From NCBI GenBank assembly GCA_025357975.1, contig JANYKY010000420.1, forward strand, positions 1 through 28,203: a stretch of 28,203 nucleotides of DNA. Reading direction: 5' to 3'. A program made the position numbers and the translations under genes. Position 1 is the stretch's first letter; each line of letters opens with the position of its first letter. The notes beneath the pieces were generated by a model. It was given only the letters and a program-made list of their open reading frames with translations. It did no database searches and was not told the DNA's origin. This DNA is from Gemmatimonadaceae bacterium (GTDB lineage Bacteria; Gemmatimonadota; Gemmatimonadetes; Gemmatimonadales; Gemmatimonadaceae). Below are positions 25,731 through 28,203 of the stretch, in pieces.

Positions 25731-26582
25731 CTACTCGCCGGTCGCGGCCTCGACAGACGCGGGCGCGTCAAGCGGATCAGCAACGTGATCAGCTTTGGGA
25801 ACGCCGGTCGGAGAAATGGGTGAACCGTCGGTGCGTCCCCGTTTTGGCGGCTGCTTCGACCGGGCACGTCGCTCCGCCTTGAGGTCACCGAGATCGTCTT
25901 CGTCCAGGAGATTGTGATCGATCGCTGCTTCTTCGAGCGCTGCATGCGGATCTGCGTGGCGGTCGATGTCAGCCGACGAGCCCTGCCGGCTGCGTCCGGT
26001 TCCGACACTCTGGCCTTCCCATTGACCTTCGGTGAGTGACGGATCGCCATCCTCGTAGCGGTCAGCAAGCTCGTCCTGAAGATCTTCGTCGTCGCGAACA
26101 GCCAGGCGGTTCACGACTGTGTCAACGCCTGGAACGCCGCGGGCGACCACTACCGCCTGCTGTGATTCGTCTTCGGCATTGACCCAACCAGTGAGCTCGA
26201 CAATGCCTTCGTCGATCGCGCCGATATCGATTGCGCGCTCACTCAATACAGGATCGTTGCGGAACGCTTCAAGGACTCTTTCTTCCAGCTCTTCGGTGGC
26301 GTCGTACGGACCATCGTCGTCGCCGTCGGCTGCAAATTCGTCTTCGTCATCATCCGAATCGTACTGATGATCGTGCCCGTGGGCGTTCAGCTGAGCGTCG
26401 CCGCCGCCGTCTTCATCCCCCGTCTTGCCGAAGCGATCACGAATTTTTGACGTCAGTCCGGAGATGCCTCCGTACTGCTGAGCGACAACAACCCCGGCGG
26501 CGAATCCAGCCAGCGCCCCGAGCGCGACGTACAGCGCACCGGTGGCGTTGGATTCTTCGTCGCGATATCTGAATGGAGACAT
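25731..26582 (-). CDS. BON-domain membrane-anchored acidic protein
   Basis: This is a 283-aa protein with one N-terminal membrane segment (about residues 12-36, ATGALYVALGALAGFAAGVVVA). An extremely acidic linker follows (about 72-94, including DSDDDEDEF), then a BON domain (about 96-163, EELEERVLEAF, IVELTGWV, GVDTVVNRLAV), a fold linked to membrane or phospholipid contacts. The C-terminal 120 residues are acidic, then basic near RRARSKQPPKRGRTDG, and look disordered. The ATG at 26582 is preferred; the longer frame to 26690 would cross the thrS start on the other strand. It is the first gene of the minus-strand run. The role is unknown. Confidence 0.7.
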   Translation of the reverse strand: MSPFRYRDEESNATGALYVALGALAGFAAGVVVAQQYGGISGLTSKIRDRFGKTGDEDGGGDAQLNAHGHDHQYDSDDDEDEFAADGDDDGPYDATEELEERVLEAFRNDPVLSERAIDIGAIDEGIVELTGWVNAEDESQQAVVVARGVPGVDTVVNRLAVRDDEDLQDELADRYEDGDPSLTEGQWEGQSVGTGRSRQGSSADIDRHADPHAALEEAAIDHNLLDEDDLGDLKAERRARSKQPPKRGRTDGSPISPTGVPKADHVADPLDAPASVEAATGE

Positions 26583-26667
26583 GTAGGCAAACCTGTGGCG
26601 AAGGGTATCCTCGAACGATAGCTTACGCACGAGCAAGTTAAAGGCCATCTGCGGCACGGAATCCTCG

Positions 26668-28203
26668 ATGTCTGAAATGTTGACACTCACCCTGCCCGAC
26701 GGCGCGACGCGCCATGTCGAGCAGGGAACTTTGCCGCGGGATGTGGTCGGATCGATCGGCCAGCGGCTGCTAAAAGATGCGCTTGCTGTAGAGGTGAACG
26801 GGGAAGTTCAGGACCTCGTTACTCCCCTCAGGAAGGGAGGGTCGTTTCACGTGCTTACCTCGCGCGACCGCCAGGCGCTGGACGTCCTTCGGCACTCCGG
26901 AGCTCACATCCTCGCCACTGCCGTCAGGCGTCTTCGACCGGACGCGAAGATCGGCTTCGGGCCCTCCATTGAAGATGGCTTTTACTACGACTTCGAAGTC
27001 GACCAGCCGTTCACACCCGAAGATCTCGAGCAGTTCGAATCGGAGATGCGGAAGGTCATTGCCGAGAAATATCCGTTCCAGCGCGCTGAGGTTGGGCAGG
27101 AGGAGGCGCGGGAAAAGTTTGCAGACGATCCGCTGAAGCTGGAGCGCCTTTCAGAATTCCCGGATGACGAGATCATCTCTACGTACACGGACGGGCCGTT
27201 TATCGACCTGTGCCGTGGACCGCACATTCCTGATACTTCGTACCTGAAGCATTTCAAGCTGCTGCACACCGCTGGTGCGTATTGGCGCGGTGATGAGAAG
27301 CGCCAGATGCTGCAGCGCATTTACGCGACGGCATTCTTCAACAAGGAAGATCTGGAGTCGCATCTTCACCGTCTCGAAGAAGCGAAGCGTCGTGATCATC
27401 GCTTACTGGGGCATCAGCTCGACCTGTATTCAACGGATCAACGTGTGGGCCCTGGCCTGATTCTGTGGCATCCGCGCGGAGCTACTATCAGGAATGAAAT
27501 CGAGGTCTATGAGCGCGACCTGATTCTGCGTCATGGTTATGAGCTCGTCTATACACCGCACATCGTCAGCGAAAAGCTTTTCCAGATTTCGGGCCACCTC
27601 GAAAATTTCAAGGAGAACATGTTCGGGGCGATGGACGTAGAGGGGGCTTCGTACCGCCCAAAGCCGATGAACTGTCCTGGGCACATCTGCATCTATCAGG
27701 GACACAGCAGGTCGTATCGCGATCTCCCAATCAGGTATGCGGAGTTCGGAACTGTTTACCGGTACGAACGAAGTGGTGTGCTGCACGGCATGCTGCGCGT
27801 GCGCGGATTCACCCAGGACGATGCGCACGTGTTCTGCACCCCCGACCAGGTGCCGACCGAGATTGAAAGACTTCTCGATCTCGTCGACGAGATGCTCAAG
27901 ACTTTCGGATATCCGTACACGATCGAGCTGTCCACTATGCCGGAAAAGGCTCTCGGCTCGGTCGAGCAGTGGAGAGCGGCCGAGGAGCTTCTCTCGGACG
28001 TAATGCGTAAGCGTGGGCAGGAGTTCACGATCGATGAAGGGGGCGGCGCGTTCTACGGGCCGAAGCTCGACATCAATCTTGCCGATGCGATTGGGCGTAA
28101 ATGGCAACTCGGTACGGTTCAGGTCGACTTTGTTCTGCCCGAAAAATTCGATCTCAAATATCGCGGCAGCGACGGCGCCGATCACCCTCCCGTTATGATC
28201 CAT
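26668..28203 (+). CDS. thrS: Threonyl-tRNA synthetase (3' end beyond the window)
   Basis: The first 512 codons are present, enough to identify this class II synthetase firmly. The TGS domain is at about 1-65. The editing domain zinc-type motif HSGAH (76-80) pairs with C182 and H186 (CRGPHIPD). In the catalytic core, the zinc ligands C336 (MNCPGH) and H387 are visible, with RYAEFGTVYRYERSG and RVRGFTQDDAH. The third zinc ligand H512 (VMIH) is the last complete residue. The C-terminal anticodon domain lies past the window end. ATG 26668 and in-frame ATG 26677 are both possible starts; the former is used here, as neither has a strong ribosome site. It is divergent from the BON gene. No T-box-like leader or mRNA operator is evident. 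Confidence 0.97.
   Translation, partial: MSEMLTLTLPDGATRHVEQGTLPRDVVGSIGQRLLKDALAVEVNGEVQDLVTPLRKGGSFHVLTSRDRQALDVLRHSGAHILATAVRRLRPDAKIGFGPSIEDGFYYDFEVDQPFTPEDLEQFESEMRKVIAEKYPFQRAEVGQEEAREKFADDPLKLERLSEFPDDEIISTYTDGPFIDLCRGPHIPDTSYLKHFKLLHTAGAYWRGDEKRQMLQRIYATAFFNKEDLESHLHRLEEAKRRDHRLLGHQLDLYSTDQRVGPGLILWHPRGATIRNEIEVYERDLILRHGYELVYTPHIVSEKLFQISGHLENFKENMFGAMDVEGASYRPKPMNCPGHICIYQGHSRSYRDLPIRYAEFGTVYRYERSGVLHGMLRVRGFTQDDAHVFCTPDQVPTEIERLLDLVDEMLKTFGYPYTIELSTMPEKALGSVEQWRAAEELLSDVMRKRGQEFTIDEGGGAFYGPKLDINLADAIGRKWQLGTVQVDFVLPEKFDLKYRGSDGADHPPVMIH

Overview
The window is GC-rich bacterial chromosome with ordinary bacterial coding density. Gene content and protein style suggest a Gemmatimonadota-like soil or sediment bacterium. 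The indicators are several GMC oxidoreductases with gluconate-2-dehydrogenase subunit-3 partners, a DUF1080 protein, a very long M14 peptidase, an SbsA-like Ig lipoprotein and a heptose phosphatase typical of a diderm. This placement is inferred from gene style only; there is no rRNA or other marker here to confirm it.

Region 1 (1-6350). An edge stretch with no convincing gene (1-404) holds two tRNA T-arm-like hairpins and is followed by a small hypothetical gene. Next, on the minus strand, come a MoeB/ThiF-rhodanese sulfur-carrier activating enzyme and a TsdA-like dihaem cytochrome c lipoprotein, separated by an unusual tandem/inverted repeat that also encodes the cytochrome C-terminus. Divergent from the cytochrome is a plus-strand run: a GMC oxidoreductase with a fused N-terminal helical domain, an orphan PqqD-like protein and a secreted TPR protein, closed by a hairpin terminator.

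Region 2 (6353-9850, minus). A tRNA-Ser(UGA) is followed by an M14 zinc-carboxypeptidase gene split by one in-frame TAA codon, and then by a small unrecognised gene.

Region 3 (9986-17632). This is a sugar-oxidation cluster in two converging arms. The plus arm is a secreted DUF1080 protein translationally coupled to a nucleoside/sugar-type MFS permease. The minus arm is a TIM-barrel sugar isomerase/epimerase-like protein, a GMC dehydrogenase, its subunit-3 partner, a Gfo/Idh/MocA dehydrogenase and a DAO-type FAD oxidase; the GMC, subunit-3 and Gfo genes overlap by 4 nt at each junction. Together the parts look like a 3-keto-glycoside pathway: oxidise the sugar, cleave or eliminate the keto-glycoside, reduce or isomerise the product, and import it. 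This is the most interesting system in the window.

Region 4 (17639-26582, minus). A tightly packed housekeeping run reads BON-domain membrane protein, valS, Ig-like lipoprotein, selA, gmhB, a possible 30-codon ORF, purN, purH. The sugar cluster isomerase begins 6 nt after purH, so the two runs may be cotranscribed. selA implies that the organism makes selenoproteins.

Region 5 (26668-28203, plus). thrS begins divergently from the BON gene and runs off the window end. No CRISPR array, transposase, integrase or phage gene was seen.
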